A stretch of 64,000 nt of DNA, from contig CAUJIN010000045.1 in NCBI GenBank assembly GCA_963205495.1, positions 1 through 64,000 on the forward strand. Reading direction: 5' to 3'. Positions 12,818 through 21,529 of the stretch are shown here, in pieces; position 1 is the stretch's first letter, and each line of letters begins with the position of its first letter. This DNA is from Pseudomonadota bacterium (GTDB lineage: Bacteria > Pseudomonadota > Gammaproteobacteria > Xanthomonadales > Xanthomonadaceae). The position numbers were made by a program, and so were the translations under genes. A model generated the notes under the pieces. That model saw only the letters and a program-made list of their open reading frames with translations. It was not told where the DNA came from and did no database searches.

Positions 12818-15613
12818 ATGTCACGCACCACTTCGCATCGCCGCCTGCTTCGGATGCTCTGCATCACGGCCGTCGTTGCGGCCGGGCCCTTGTTCGCCAG
12901 CGGCCAAGCCCGGGCCAATCCGATCCAGGTGGATTCCGCCGCCGACAACCTCACGCCCGGCGATGGCCTGTGCACGCTGCGCGAAGCCATCGATAACGCC
13001 AATTGGGATATCGACTTTACCTCTGGGGATTGCGAACCAGGTTTGCCCGGGATCGATACGATCGAAATCCAGCCAGGCCTGCCACCGTTCGTGCTCACGT
13101 TGGGTGAGCTTGAGATCCGAAAGACGATGAAGATCGTCGGGCCACCCTCGAAGCAGGAGATCAGTGGCGGTGGAGTCCATCGAGTACTGCATCTGCGCAT
13201 GGACCTCGACCCGGCTGGCACCCACGACTATCACCTCGAGAATCTTCGCATCATCGATGGATTCAAGTCGGCACCGAGCTTCGGCTCGCCGCCAGATTGC
13301 GCCGGCCGCAGCGGTGGCCTGTGCATGGCGAGTATAGGCGTCAATGTTTTCCATCGCGCCCGGCTCCGCAATCTCGAGTTCCGCAACAACCAGAGCCACG
13401 GAGATTTCGGGGACGGCGGTGCAGCCTATTTTGGTGGCAATGTCATCGACGTAGAGATCACCGAGACCGTTTTCGACGACAATGAAGCCGGTGGCGCCGG
13501 TAACAACGGGGGTGGGGCGTACTTCAACGGTGTGGACCGTGTCCAACTGAGCAATGTCCGATTCATCGGCAACGATGCGCGCGGATTTGCCGGCGCGTTG
13601 GTCGTCGACAACGCGAACTCGCTGTCGATCACCAATTCTGACTTTTCGTCCAATCGCGGTCGTGGCAATCAGCCGAGCGCGATTGCAATCTCCAACACCG
13701 ATCAGGTCTTCATCCTGAACACCACGGTTCGCGCCAATCTCAACGTCGACAGCGGCTTGAATCTCACGCGACGCGGTTATGCGCTGAGACTCATCGGAGG
13801 CAGCACCTCCGATGTGGCCGTGCTGTCGAACCTCTGGGTCGATCAAAACCTCGGCTGCGGACTTGGCGTCTTCGGGATGCAGGCCCACATTTCAGGAAGC
13901 ACGTTCTCGCGCAACCAGTGTGACGATGCCGGCGCCGGCTTGGGCTCCGGGAACGACGCCACCTTGAGCGTTACGGCCAGCAGCGTGCTCGACAACATCA
14001 ATCCGCTGCCCCCTATCGTCCTCGATGGTGGCACGTTCACATTGGAATCGACGACCGTGGCCGCGAACCACGCAACCACTGCGGGTCAGCCTGGTGGGAT
14101 TCGGCTCGATGCCGGGACGCTGAACCTGCGAAATACGATCCTGGCCGACAACGCCGGCAGCCAGGGCTCCTTCCAGCGGGTCAGTGGTACGGTCAATGCG
14201 AGCTACAGCCAGTTCGGCGACCCGTCGGGTGAGATCAACGGCACGTCGAGCAACAACCTGTTCGTCGGATCGACGAACCTCGGCCCCTTCGGGGATTATG
14301 GTTGCGCGACCAAGGCGGGAGACAGCATCGTCGGCCCAACGGTTTGCGTTCAAATGCGGCCGCTGTCCACGAACAGCCAGGCCCGTGACCAGGGCGATGG
14401 GTTTGGCGCCGCATACGATCAACGTGGTCTTGGCTTCACCCGTACCGAGGGCGTTGCGGCCGACATCGGCGCCTATGAGTTCCAGCCCCCGTCGATCACG
14501 ATCGAAGCGGTCGATGCGGTCAAAGCGGAGGGCAATTCGGGGAACACGCCATTCCAATTCCGCGTCCTGCGCAATGGCGACCTGCGCGCCGAGAGTTGGG
14601 CGGCCTGGAATGTGCAGGGCATCGCGCCCAATCCGGCCGATGCCGGAGACTTCACGATGTCATCCTGGCTGGGCGGTAACATTTACTTCGCGCCCAATCA
14701 GAGCGAGGTCATGCTCGTGCTGGATGTCATCGGCGATACGACCGCCGAACCGAATGAAGACTTCAGCATCCACCTCGGCGCGTTGACCAACGGAACGCCG
14801 GGCGCGAACTTCGAGGCCACCGGCAGGATTCTCAATGACGACGCGATCTTCGCGGTCCCGAGGTTGTCGATCGCCCGGCTGGAGGGAGACGTCGCCGAGG
14901 GACAGTACTTCTACTCGACGCACCGCTTCAGGGTCACGCGCAGCCAAGTGACCAGCGGTTACTGTTCGGCCGACGTGAGGCTGAGCGGCGGCGGCTTGTT
15001 CCCGGCGGGTGACGATGACTTCTTCGATGTCGCGACCGGCGTGCTGAACCGCTATCAGATGGGGCCTGGGACCACGCACTTCGACGTCGAGATTCGGGTG
15101 GCCGGCGACGGGATGTTCGAGGCCGATGAAGGGTTCTCGGTGTCGATCGAGAATCCGGGCGCCGGCTGCTTCCTGGATGCTGGCGCGGCATCAGCCGCAT
15201 CGACCATCGTCAACGATGACAGCACCATCTGGATCGAAGTCGTGACCAGCTCGGCGCCCGAGGGCACGGGCAGTCCGACCTCATTCAGTTTCATGATTCA
15301 TCGCGGAATGAGTGACTTGCATGCTGTCAGCGTCCAATACTCCGTCTCCGGCGTAGGCGCGAATCCGGCATCGGCTTCCGACTTCGCCGGCGGCAGTTTC
15401 CCGAGCGGCACCGTGACCTTCGCACCGGGGCAGTCCGAGGCGCTGCTGGTGGTGTCCGTGGCTGGCGACGCAGCGTTGGAGCCGGACGAGACCTTCCGCG
15501 TGACGTTGTCGGCTCCGCAAGGTGGCGACATCTACCCGACTGGATCCGTCGATGCGACGATCCTGAACGACGACGGCACGACGGACCTGATCTTCGAGAA
15601 CGGCTTCGAATGA
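12818..15613 (+). CDS. Secreted CSLREA-domain protein with parallel beta-helix and three Calx-beta domains
   Basis: The 931-residue protein has a signal peptide (cleavage near Ala33), then the CSLREA signature 'DGLCTLREAIDNAN' at about 48-61. A long right-handed beta-helix-like region (about 80-550) is rich in Asn/Gly turns. Three Calx-beta-type domains follow at about 555-675, 690-800 and 810-917, each ending in I-L/V-N-D-D, the calcium-binding hallmark. The protein ends IFENGFE; a Gly-Phe-Glu end recurs in secreted proteins of this bacterial order. The role is probably surface adhesion or matrix; that is inference. The ATG at 12818 with GGAG upstream is preferred over an earlier ATG at 12764. 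GC bias looks weaker than in the division cluster, so acquisition is possible. The gene is convergent with the kinase gene, 9 bases apart. Confidence 0.8.
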   Translation: MSRTTSHRRLLRMLCITAVVAAGPLFASGQARANPIQVDSAADNLTPGDGLCTLREAIDNANWDIDFTSGDCEPGLPGIDTIEIQPGLPPFVLTLGELEIRKTMKIVGPPSKQEISGGGVHRVLHLRMDLDPAGTHDYHLENLRIIDGFKSAPSFGSPPDCAGRSGGLCMASIGVNVFHRARLRNLEFRNNQSHGDFGDGGAAYFGGNVIDVEITETVFDDNEAGGAGNNGGGAYFNGVDRVQLSNVRFIGNDARGFAGALVVDNANSLSITNSDFSSNRGRGNQPSAIAISNTDQVFILNTTVRANLNVDSGLNLTRRGYALRLIGGSTSDVAVLSNLWVDQNLGCGLGVFGMQAHISGSTFSRNQCDDAGAGLGSGNDATLSVTASSVLDNINPLPPIVLDGGTFTLESTTVAANHATTAGQPGGIRLDAGTLNLRNTILADNAGSQGSFQRVSGTVNASYSQFGDPSGEINGTSSNNLFVGSTNLGPFGDYGCATKAGDSIVGPTVCVQMRPLSTNSQARDQGDGFGAAYDQRGLGFTRTEGVAADIGAYEFQPPSITIEAVDAVKAEGNSGNTPFQFRVLRNGDLRAESWAAWNVQGIAPNPADAGDFTMSSWLGGNIYFAPNQSEVMLVLDVIGDTTAEPNEDFSIHLGALTNGTPGANFEATGRILNDDAIFAVPRLSIARLEGDVAEGQYFYSTHRFRVTRSQVTSGYCSADVRLSGGGLFPAGDDDFFDVATGVLNRYQMGPGTTHFDVEIRVAGDGMFEADEGFSVSIENPGAGCFLDAGAASAASTIVNDDSTIWIEVVTSSAPEGTGSPTSFSFMIHRGMSDLHAVSVQYSVSGVGANPASASDFAGGSFPSGTVTFAPGQSEALLVVSVAGDAALEPDETFRVTLSAPQGGDIYPTGSVDATILNDDGTTDLIFENGFE

Positions 15614-15622
15614 CGTTCTGCA

Positions 15623-18223
15623 TCAATGCGCTTCGGCAACTGCATCCAGCAGTGTCCGCAGGCGCTCGGTTTCCGGGCTGTGGGCGGGAAAATGCCCGGA
15701 GATCAACGGTTGCGCGGCGCCGACTTCCACGGCGGCGGCGTCGCGCCGACCCATGACGAGGAGCCACTCCGCGCGTGTCAGACGCCAAAGCGCGTAGCGC
15801 GGATGCTCTTCGCCGAGGCTGGCCGCGAGAATGTCGCCGGCTCGTTCGAGCAGACTTCCGGCCTCGATGCCGCGGTTGAGCTGAATCAGGTTGCGGGCCT
15901 GGTTGGTCAGCGCGATGCCGAGATGCGAATGTGCGCCGCCCAGGCTCGCTTCGAGGCCGCGCACCGCCGCCGCGTGCAGCAGCTCGGCGGCGGCATGCTC
16001 GCCGACCAGACCGAGCACGTTGGCGAGGTTGTTCGCCGCCAGCGCGGTCTCCATCGAGTCATTGCCCAGCGCACGCTGAAGGATGTCGTACGCGCGCCGT
16101 CCGGAATCCACCGCTTCGCGAAGGCGTGATTCGCCGCCGCGGCGCTGGAGAATCGCGCAGAGATTGCTGAGTGCCGTGGCGAGCCCGGGACTGTCTTCGC
16201 CCCAGATGCCTTCGGTCAAGGTGACGATGGCGCGGCGCTCCTGTTCCGAGCGTTCGAGGTCGCCGGCCCGCGCCCTCGCCACCGCCAGGTCTGACAGGGT
16301 GTCGATGGTGCGCAGATCCTGCGCGCCGAAATGGCCGCGAGCGGTGTCGTGCGCGGCCGACAGGTGCGTTACCGCGGCATCGGCATCGCCGGCGGCGAGC
16401 ACGACGCGGCCGAGCTGGCGTTGCAGGCGATGACGAAGTTCCGGGTCATTGGCCCGGGCAACCAGCGGATCCGCCTCGGCCAGCAACGACCGCACGCGTG
16501 CCAGATCTTCGGTGTATTCACCGATCTCGGCGCGCACCAGCAGCGCATCGGCGCGGTCGGCGACGGCGCTGACCGGCAATTTTGCGAGCGCGGCGTCGGC
16601 GAGCGCGGTCGCTGCGTCGAAGTCCTCGGCATTCATCAGGGCCTGCGCCTGTGCAGCCTGCAGGCGCGCGTGTTCGAGTGCATCAGCGGCAAGCTCGGAG
16701 GCAACGGCAAGGGATCGCGCGGACTCGGAGTACAGCTCCAGCCGCGACTGCACCTCGGCGACGGCGCTCAGGACCCGCATGCGGACCGCGGCATCGAGCG
16801 GCGTCTCGCGAAGATGCTCGGCGCTGCCTCGCAACAGATCGCGGACGCTCATGCTGCCGCCGGGATAGCGGTAAGGATCGGCCTTGCGGAACAGATCGAG
16901 CAGCAACTCGGTGACCTGGTGCGCGATATCGCGCTCGCGCCGCGTCTCCGCGAGTTGCGCGACCAGCCGCCAACCCAGCAGCCCGAGAATGAGGACGGAC
17001 AGCGCGAAACTGAGACTGAATGCCGGTTGGCGACGGATGAAGCAAGCCACTCGGTACCAGTCCCCTTTCCCCATCGCCGCGACCGGCTCGTTGGCGAGCC
17101 AATGGGTCAGATCTTCGGCCAGCGCATCGGCGCTGGCATAACGACGCTCCCCGTCGGGGTCGAGCGTCTTGTGCAGGATCGCCTCGAGCTCGCGCCGACG
17201 CGCGCCCCCGAGACCACGGATCGGTTCGGCATCCAGCGGCTTCGGCAACTCCTCGGCGATCAGGCGGCGAGCCTCGTCCAATGACACCGTGGCGCCCGCC
17301 CATGAGCGATAGCGCGTCCCCGTGACCGCCTCGAACAGCAGCACACCGAGCGAAAAAACGTCGCTGCGTTGATCGATGGGCGCACCCCGGCTCTGCTCCG
17401 GACTGATGTAGCCCGGCGTTCCGGCGAGCTCACGCCCCCTTTCACCCGCAGCGCGGGCGATCCCGAAATCGATGAGCTTCACAAACGGCTGGCCATCGAT
17501 CTCGGTGACCAGGAGGTTCGAAGGCTTGATGTCGCAGTGCAGAACCGCCTTGGCATGGGCGTGGGCTACCGCGCGGCAGGCGTCACGCAGCAATGCGACA
17601 CGCGCATGTACCGACGGCCGACGCGACGACACCCAGCGATCGAGAGCGATCCCCTCCACATATTCCATGACGAGATACAGATGGCCTTCCAGCGTCGCAC
17701 CCGCATCGTGGATCTGGGCGATCGCGGGATGCGACATCTGCGCCAGCGACTGACGTTCGAGCTCGAAGCGGAATCGGTGTTCGGGAGAGAACCGACTGGC
17801 GGTCATGAACTTGATCGCGACGCGGCGGCGAACCGGTTCGAGCTGATCCGCCAGATAGACCGCCCCCATTCCCCCCGTCGCAAGTGCCCGGACGATGCAG
17901 TATTGACCGATGCGCGTTCCCGGCGCGAGTTCGCCCCAGGCATCCGTTGCGCCATGCCCCTGCGACTCGGTCACCAGCTCGGTGAGGTCCGCATCGCTGA
18001 TTCCGCGCGATCCCGAAAGCCCGCTCCAAGGCGGCGTCTGGCAGTCGTTCTCCCGAGCCAAGGCAACACCCCGATCGCTCCCGTTGGTCTCCAAAGATAT
18101 CGCAATGGAGCGGGATCGCGAACTCGACCGCGACGGATGCCTCATCGCGTCCGCAAGTGCGAACGACTCGACTGTGATCCTGACCGAATCCCATTCAGAA
18201 ACAGGGCACCAGGCACTTGGCAT
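15623..18223 (-). CDS. Membrane Ser/Thr protein kinase with TPR domain
   Basis: The 866-residue protein has a Hanks-type kinase domain at about 103-385: glycine loop 'ATGGMGAVY', Lys138 in VAIKF, catalytic loop HCDIKPSN at 229-236, DFG 252-254, SPE 274-276. A membrane helix at about 400-422 separates it from a C-terminal half of tetratricopeptide-type repeats, about 430-860, outside the membrane. The catalytic loop has Cys instead of Arg before Asp231, a 'non-RD' form that usually does not need activation-loop phosphorylation. A start at 18145 (MRHPS) is also possible; with 18223 only 22 bases separate it from the divergent FHA gene. FHA proteins encoded next door are the natural readers of its phospho-threonine products. 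Confidence 0.85.
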   Translation of the reverse strand: MPSAWCPVSEWDSVRITVESFALADAMRHPSRSSSRSRSIAISLETNGSDRGVALARENDCQTPPWSGLSGSRGISDADLTELVTESQGHGATDAWGELAPGTRIGQYCIVRALATGGMGAVYLADQLEPVRRRVAIKFMTASRFSPEHRFRFELERQSLAQMSHPAIAQIHDAGATLEGHLYLVMEYVEGIALDRWVSSRRPSVHARVALLRDACRAVAHAHAKAVLHCDIKPSNLLVTEIDGQPFVKLIDFGIARAAGERGRELAGTPGYISPEQSRGAPIDQRSDVFSLGVLLFEAVTGTRYRSWAGATVSLDEARRLIAEELPKPLDAEPIRGLGGARRRELEAILHKTLDPDGERRYASADALAEDLTHWLANEPVAAMGKGDWYRVACFIRRQPAFSLSFALSVLILGLLGWRLVAQLAETRRERDIAHQVTELLLDLFRKADPYRYPGGSMSVRDLLRGSAEHLRETPLDAAVRMRVLSAVAEVQSRLELYSESARSLAVASELAADALEHARLQAAQAQALMNAEDFDAATALADAALAKLPVSAVADRADALLVRAEIGEYTEDLARVRSLLAEADPLVARANDPELRHRLQRQLGRVVLAAGDADAAVTHLSAAHDTARGHFGAQDLRTIDTLSDLAVARARAGDLERSEQERRAIVTLTEGIWGEDSPGLATALSNLCAILQRRGGESRLREAVDSGRRAYDILQRALGNDSMETALAANNLANVLGLVGEHAAAELLHAAAVRGLEASLGGAHSHLGIALTNQARNLIQLNRGIEAGSLLERAGDILAASLGEEHPRYALWRLTRAEWLLVMGRRDAAAVEVGAAQPLISGHFPAHSPETERLRTLLDAVAEAH

Positions 18224-18245
18224 CGATCATGCTACTCATCATTTC

Positions 18246-18737
18246 ATGGTTTCCTCCACGGATCTTCGAATGCCCCGCGTCGCCGGCGACGCATCGGGTC
18301 AATACGGCGTCCTCACCCTCGTTGCCGTCGCACGAGAGGCGCAGTCGGCATTGCCGGCGATATTGGAGGAGGCCGAAGCACACGCCCGCAGGTTGGGCAA
18401 GGTTCTGCGGCCGCCCGAGGTGACGCCGTTGCGCCTGTCGCTCGCCGTCCCCGGCGATCGACCGCCTTCGCTACAGGTGGCTTTCGAGCTGGGTCAGGGC
18501 GACTACCTGTTGGGCAGAGCCGCCGAGTGTTACCCCAGGTTCGACTGCCCGGGCGTATCCCGTCATCACGCGATACTCGAGGTGCTGCCGACGCACGGCT
18601 TCCTGCTGCGCGATCTCGGTTCCACGAACGGCACGCGCGTCGATGGGCACCGCATCCGGGAGATCGCCAGTGACAGCGAGGTGCTGGTCGATCTCGGGCC
18701 ACTGCGTTTCCTGTTGCGTTGCGAGCGCTTCGATTGA
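18246..18737 (+). CDS. Small FHA-domain protein
   Basis: The 163-residue protein has a C-terminal forkhead-associated domain at about 85-160 with the core phosphothreonine-binding residues: GR in 'YLLGRA', SRHH, and LGSTNGTRVDG. The N-terminal 80 residues show no known fold. FHA domains bind phospho-threonine peptides, and the Ser/Thr kinase is encoded divergently next door, so this protein is a likely adaptor or substrate. ATG 18246 is used; ATG 18270 is an alternative, and neither has a good ribosome site. The gene is followed 28 bases later by a secreted protein gene. Confidence 0.75.
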   Translation: MVSSTDLRMPRVAGDASGQYGVLTLVAVAREAQSALPAILEEAEAHARRLGKVLRPPEVTPLRLSLAVPGDRPPSLQVAFELGQGDYLLGRAAECYPRFDCPGVSRHHAILEVLPTHGFLLRDLGSTNGTRVDGHRIREIASDSEVLVDLGPLRFLLRCERFD

Positions 18738-18765
18738 CATTGGACTCAATGAGGGGAGTAGGCAC

Positions 18766-19512
18766 ATGTCGAGCCCACGAGTACATCGCTACCCACGATT
18801 GCACTGGTGCATCCTTTCGATCGCCCTCTGGCTGGTTCCGCAGGCGCCCATGGCCGCGGGGATCGACTTCGAACCAGAGGTGATCGCCGGGGTCACGATG
18901 CAATTGCCCAGAGGCTGGCACCGGCAGCAGGACGAGTATGGCTTGATCCTGACCGAGCACCCCGGCGACGATGATTCGCCCGTGCTGGCCCTGATCGGCG
19001 TGCATGGCGCGAATACGACTTCGGTCACCACGAGCGGGCTGGCCGATCAAGTGCTCTCGCAACTCGACCTTCCGGCGCAAGGCATAGTTGCCGCCTTGGT
19101 CGAGGAGCGCACGCAAAACGGAGCGCTGTACCGGCTGCACCAGTTGCAGGAGGGGCGCAAGCGCGGGTACCTGGCAAGCTTCACTTACGTGACCCCAGCC
19201 AATGGCACGATCGCGCATCTCTTTCTTTCCGCGCTGGAGCACCGTTTCGTCGAGATCGGTGGCCCGATGTTGCCGCTGGTCGTGTTCGCCGGTCTGCCTC
19301 CACAGGCGCTGGCCCGACCGGGTGCGACCACGATCACCGCGCCAGGTGCGACGATGTCTGGCCACTGGCAAGGCAACACGACAGGGCGCAGTGATCCGTC
19401 GGCACTCGCGCTGGCGAGCCGGATCTCGGCGATGAGTCACGAGATCGGCATGAGGATCCTGTACAACTCCGACAACGGCTGGTGCTACCGCGGCGAATCC
19501 GATTGCGAATGA
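18766..19512 (+). CDS. Secreted protein of unknown function
   Basis: The 248-residue protein has a clear signal peptide (hydrophobic core 14-30, cleavage near 'PMAAG'). The mature part contains 'AGVTMQLPRGWHRQ' and 'GLILTEHPGDDDSPVLALIG', a beta-rich pattern seen in small periplasmic proteins that carry a 'P-x-GW' strand. The C-terminus has a disulphide-capable 'WCYRGESDC'. No family is recognised. GAGGGGAG 8 bases upstream supports the start. It follows the FHA gene closely and is convergent with the FHA-type regulator, so it may belong to the kinase/FHA neighbourhood as an effector or sensor. Confidence 0.65.
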   Translation: MSSPRVHRYPRLHWCILSIALWLVPQAPMAAGIDFEPEVIAGVTMQLPRGWHRQQDEYGLILTEHPGDDDSPVLALIGVHGANTTSVTTSGLADQVLSQLDLPAQGIVAALVEERTQNGALYRLHQLQEGRKRGYLASFTYVTPANGTIAHLFLSALEHRFVEIGGPMLPLVVFAGLPPQALARPGATTITAPGATMSGHWQGNTTGRSDPSALALASRISAMSHEIGMRILYNSDNGWCYRGESDCE

Positions 19513-19537
19513 GCATGGTGCCCAACTGCGGCGGCGC

Positions 19538-21277
19538 TCAGCCTTTGCCTCGATCTTCGTCCTGCTCGAACCCGCAGGTGTCCTGCCGGCCAAGGCCATG
19601 CTCACGGAGCTTCTTGTAGAACGTGGTCTTGCCCACCCCCAGCGCGCGCCAGGCGGCTTCCGGGGTGTCGTGGCGTTCGAGCGCCGCGCGCAAGACCGAG
19701 GCTTCCGCATTGCGAACCGCGTCCTCGAGTGACAAATCGCTTTCCGAGCCGCGGACTGGCTCCGGGTGCACGACGGTGAGGGACTGCGCGGTCAACTCCT
19801 GCATGCGCGCCGGCAGGTGACGGCGATCGAGCGCTTCGCCCGCGTGCAGCATCACGGTGGCGGTCTCGACCACCTGCCGCAGTTCACGCACATTGCCGGG
19901 CCAGTGCCACGATTGCAGCGTCGCCAGCGCCGCCGCACTCATTCCCGGGCTGCGCAGCCGGTTCGCATCGAGTGCGCGCTGGAAAAAGTGGATCGCCAGC
20001 GGCGCAATGTCCTCGGGGCGCTCGCGCAGGGGAGTCACGCGCAGCTCGAAGCCGGCGAGGCGATGGAACAGGTCGCGCCTGAAACGACCGGCTTCCACTT
20101 CGGCAGCGAGGTCGCGGTGGGTGGCGCCGACCAGACGCACATCGATCTCGACCGGGTGCTTGCCGCCGATGCGCAGGACGCGCCCTTCCTCGACCACACG
20201 CAGCAGCCGCACCTGTGTTTCTGCGGGCATGTCGCCGAGTTCGTCGAGAAACAGGGTGCCGCCGTTCGCGCGCTCGAACATTCCGGGGCGGGCTTCGACA
20301 CCGGTGGCAGCGCCGCGCTCGATGCCGAACAGTTCCGCTTCCAGCAGGTCGCGCGGCAATGCCGCGCAGTTGATCGCGACGTAAGGCCCCTTCCTGCACG
20401 GCGACATGTCGTGCACCCAGCGCGCGAGCACGTCCTTGCCGCAGCCGGTCTCGCCGTACACCAGCACGCTGACGCGGCTGCCCGCGACGCGTTGCAGGGT
20501 GCGCAGGCGTCGCACCAGTTCGTCGTTGCGACTCGGCACGCCGGGCGGATCGAACGAGGACTCCGTGACCGCGAGGGCAGGCCCGGGCTCCGGCAACAGG
20601 TCGAGCAGCGGCGGCAGGAAGGCGGCCAATGCCCGGTGCTGTCCGGCGCCAGCGGCATCGGCATCGGCATGCACGCGCCAGCCGCCGTGCTCGACCACCA
20701 GCGCGAGCTCGGTGTCGATGCCGCAGGCGGCGCGCACGTTGCCATCGCGGTCGGTGAGGCGCAGGGCTTGAAGCCCCAGCGCCTGCGCAGCGCTGGCGAG
20801 CACTCGCGGCAATGCGGCATCGACGAGACCGCGTGCGGCGTCGAATTCGCGCCACAGGGCGTCGCGCAGGCGCGTCGTCAGGGTCAAGTGCTGGGTGTCT
20901 GCAGCCGGTGCTTGCGGCGCCAGCGTGGGTTCGCTGGCGACGGTGCGGAACGCGAATCCGCTCGGCTCGTCGCCGTGTTCGACGAATCGCAGGCGGGCAC
21001 TGCCGATGTCGAGCACGAAGTCGCCGCGACAGGCCATTTCAGCGAAGCGCCTGCCGTCGACACGGCTGCCATTGGTCGATCCGAGATCGCGCAGTACGCA
21101 GCCGCCATCGCCCATCACGTCGATCTCGACATGCTCGCGCGACACGCCGCGCGCATCCACTTGAACGTCGCATTCGGCACCGCGCCCGATCCGCCAGCGC
21201 CCGCAATCAAGCTGGTGCCGCGACAACGTTGCGCCGAGTGGATCCAGCAACTCAAGCGAATAGCGAATGCGTTCCAT
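19538..21277 (-). CDS. FHA-domain AAA+ transcriptional regulator, sigma-54-activator-like with altered GAFTGA
   Basis: The 579-residue regulator has an N-terminal FHA domain at about 24-100 (GRGA, SREHV, LGSTNGSRVDG), a linker/GAF-like section (about 130-240), an AAA+ domain with Walker A GETGCGKD (275-282) and Walker B 'GGTLFLDE' (339-346), and a Fis-type helix-turn-helix near the C-terminus ('AWRALGVGKTTFYKKL'). The L1 loop reads GAATGV (322-327) instead of GAFTGA. The missing Phe is the residue that contacts sigma-54, so classical sigma-54 activation is doubtful. FHA at the receiver position implies control by threonine phosphorylation, probably by the nearby kinase. The start at 21277 is supported by a promoter at 21309-21337; longer starts (TTG 21328) are less likely. 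Confidence 0.85.
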   Translation of the reverse strand: MERIRYSLELLDPLGATLSRHQLDCGRWRIGRGAECDVQVDARGVSREHVEIDVMGDGGCVLRDLGSTNGSRVDGRRFAEMACRGDFVLDIGSARLRFVEHGDEPSGFAFRTVASEPTLAPQAPAADTQHLTLTTRLRDALWREFDAARGLVDAALPRVLASAAQALGLQALRLTDRDGNVRAACGIDTELALVVEHGGWRVHADADAAGAGQHRALAAFLPPLLDLLPEPGPALAVTESSFDPPGVPSRNDELVRRLRTLQRVAGSRVSVLVYGETGCGKDVLARWVHDMSPCRKGPYVAINCAALPRDLLEAELFGIERGAATGVEARPGMFERANGGTLFLDELGDMPAETQVRLLRVVEEGRVLRIGGKHPVEIDVRLVGATHRDLAAEVEAGRFRRDLFHRLAGFELRVTPLRERPEDIAPLAIHFFQRALDANRLRSPGMSAAALATLQSWHWPGNVRELRQVVETATVMLHAGEALDRRHLPARMQELTAQSLTVVHPEPVRGSESDLSLEDAVRNAEASVLRAALERHDTPEAAWRALGVGKTTFYKKLREHGLGRQDTCGFEQDEDRGKG

Positions 21278-21308
21278 CGATGTGCCGGGAAAACCAAGTG
21301 GAACACCA

Positions 21309-21337
21309 ACCATAACCTTGCGTGGCAATGCTCACAA
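21309..21337 (-). promoter_or_regulatory. Promoter of the FHA-AAA+ regulator gene
   Basis: Reading the minus strand, TTGTGA (21337-21332), a 17-base spacer and TATGGT (21314-21309) form a sigma-70-type promoter. The predicted start near 21302 leaves a short leader to the ATG at 21277, which helps to choose that start. The rest of 21278-21529 shows nothing else. Confidence 0.55.
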
Positions 21338-21529
21338 CTTGCGCATCAGGGCGGGCTTTCCGGGCATGGATCGCGCGCCATGCGGGCATCGCGGCAAGTG
21401 GCCCTCGGGCGCCCAACCGGGACGGCCCGGAGCGATTGCCGGGTGCAGGAATGGTCATGCTGCTGACGTGAGCTGCCGCTAGCGACTGCCGCAGCCGGGA
21501 GCGCATCGCCTTCCGCGAAGGGGCAGCGT

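Noticed and set aside
15623..21277. Type VI secretion regulatory locus (PpkA/Fha)
   Set aside because: A kinase plus FHA proteins fits such regulation, but no VipA/B, Hcp, VgrG, ClpV or IcmF-like gene lies within the window.
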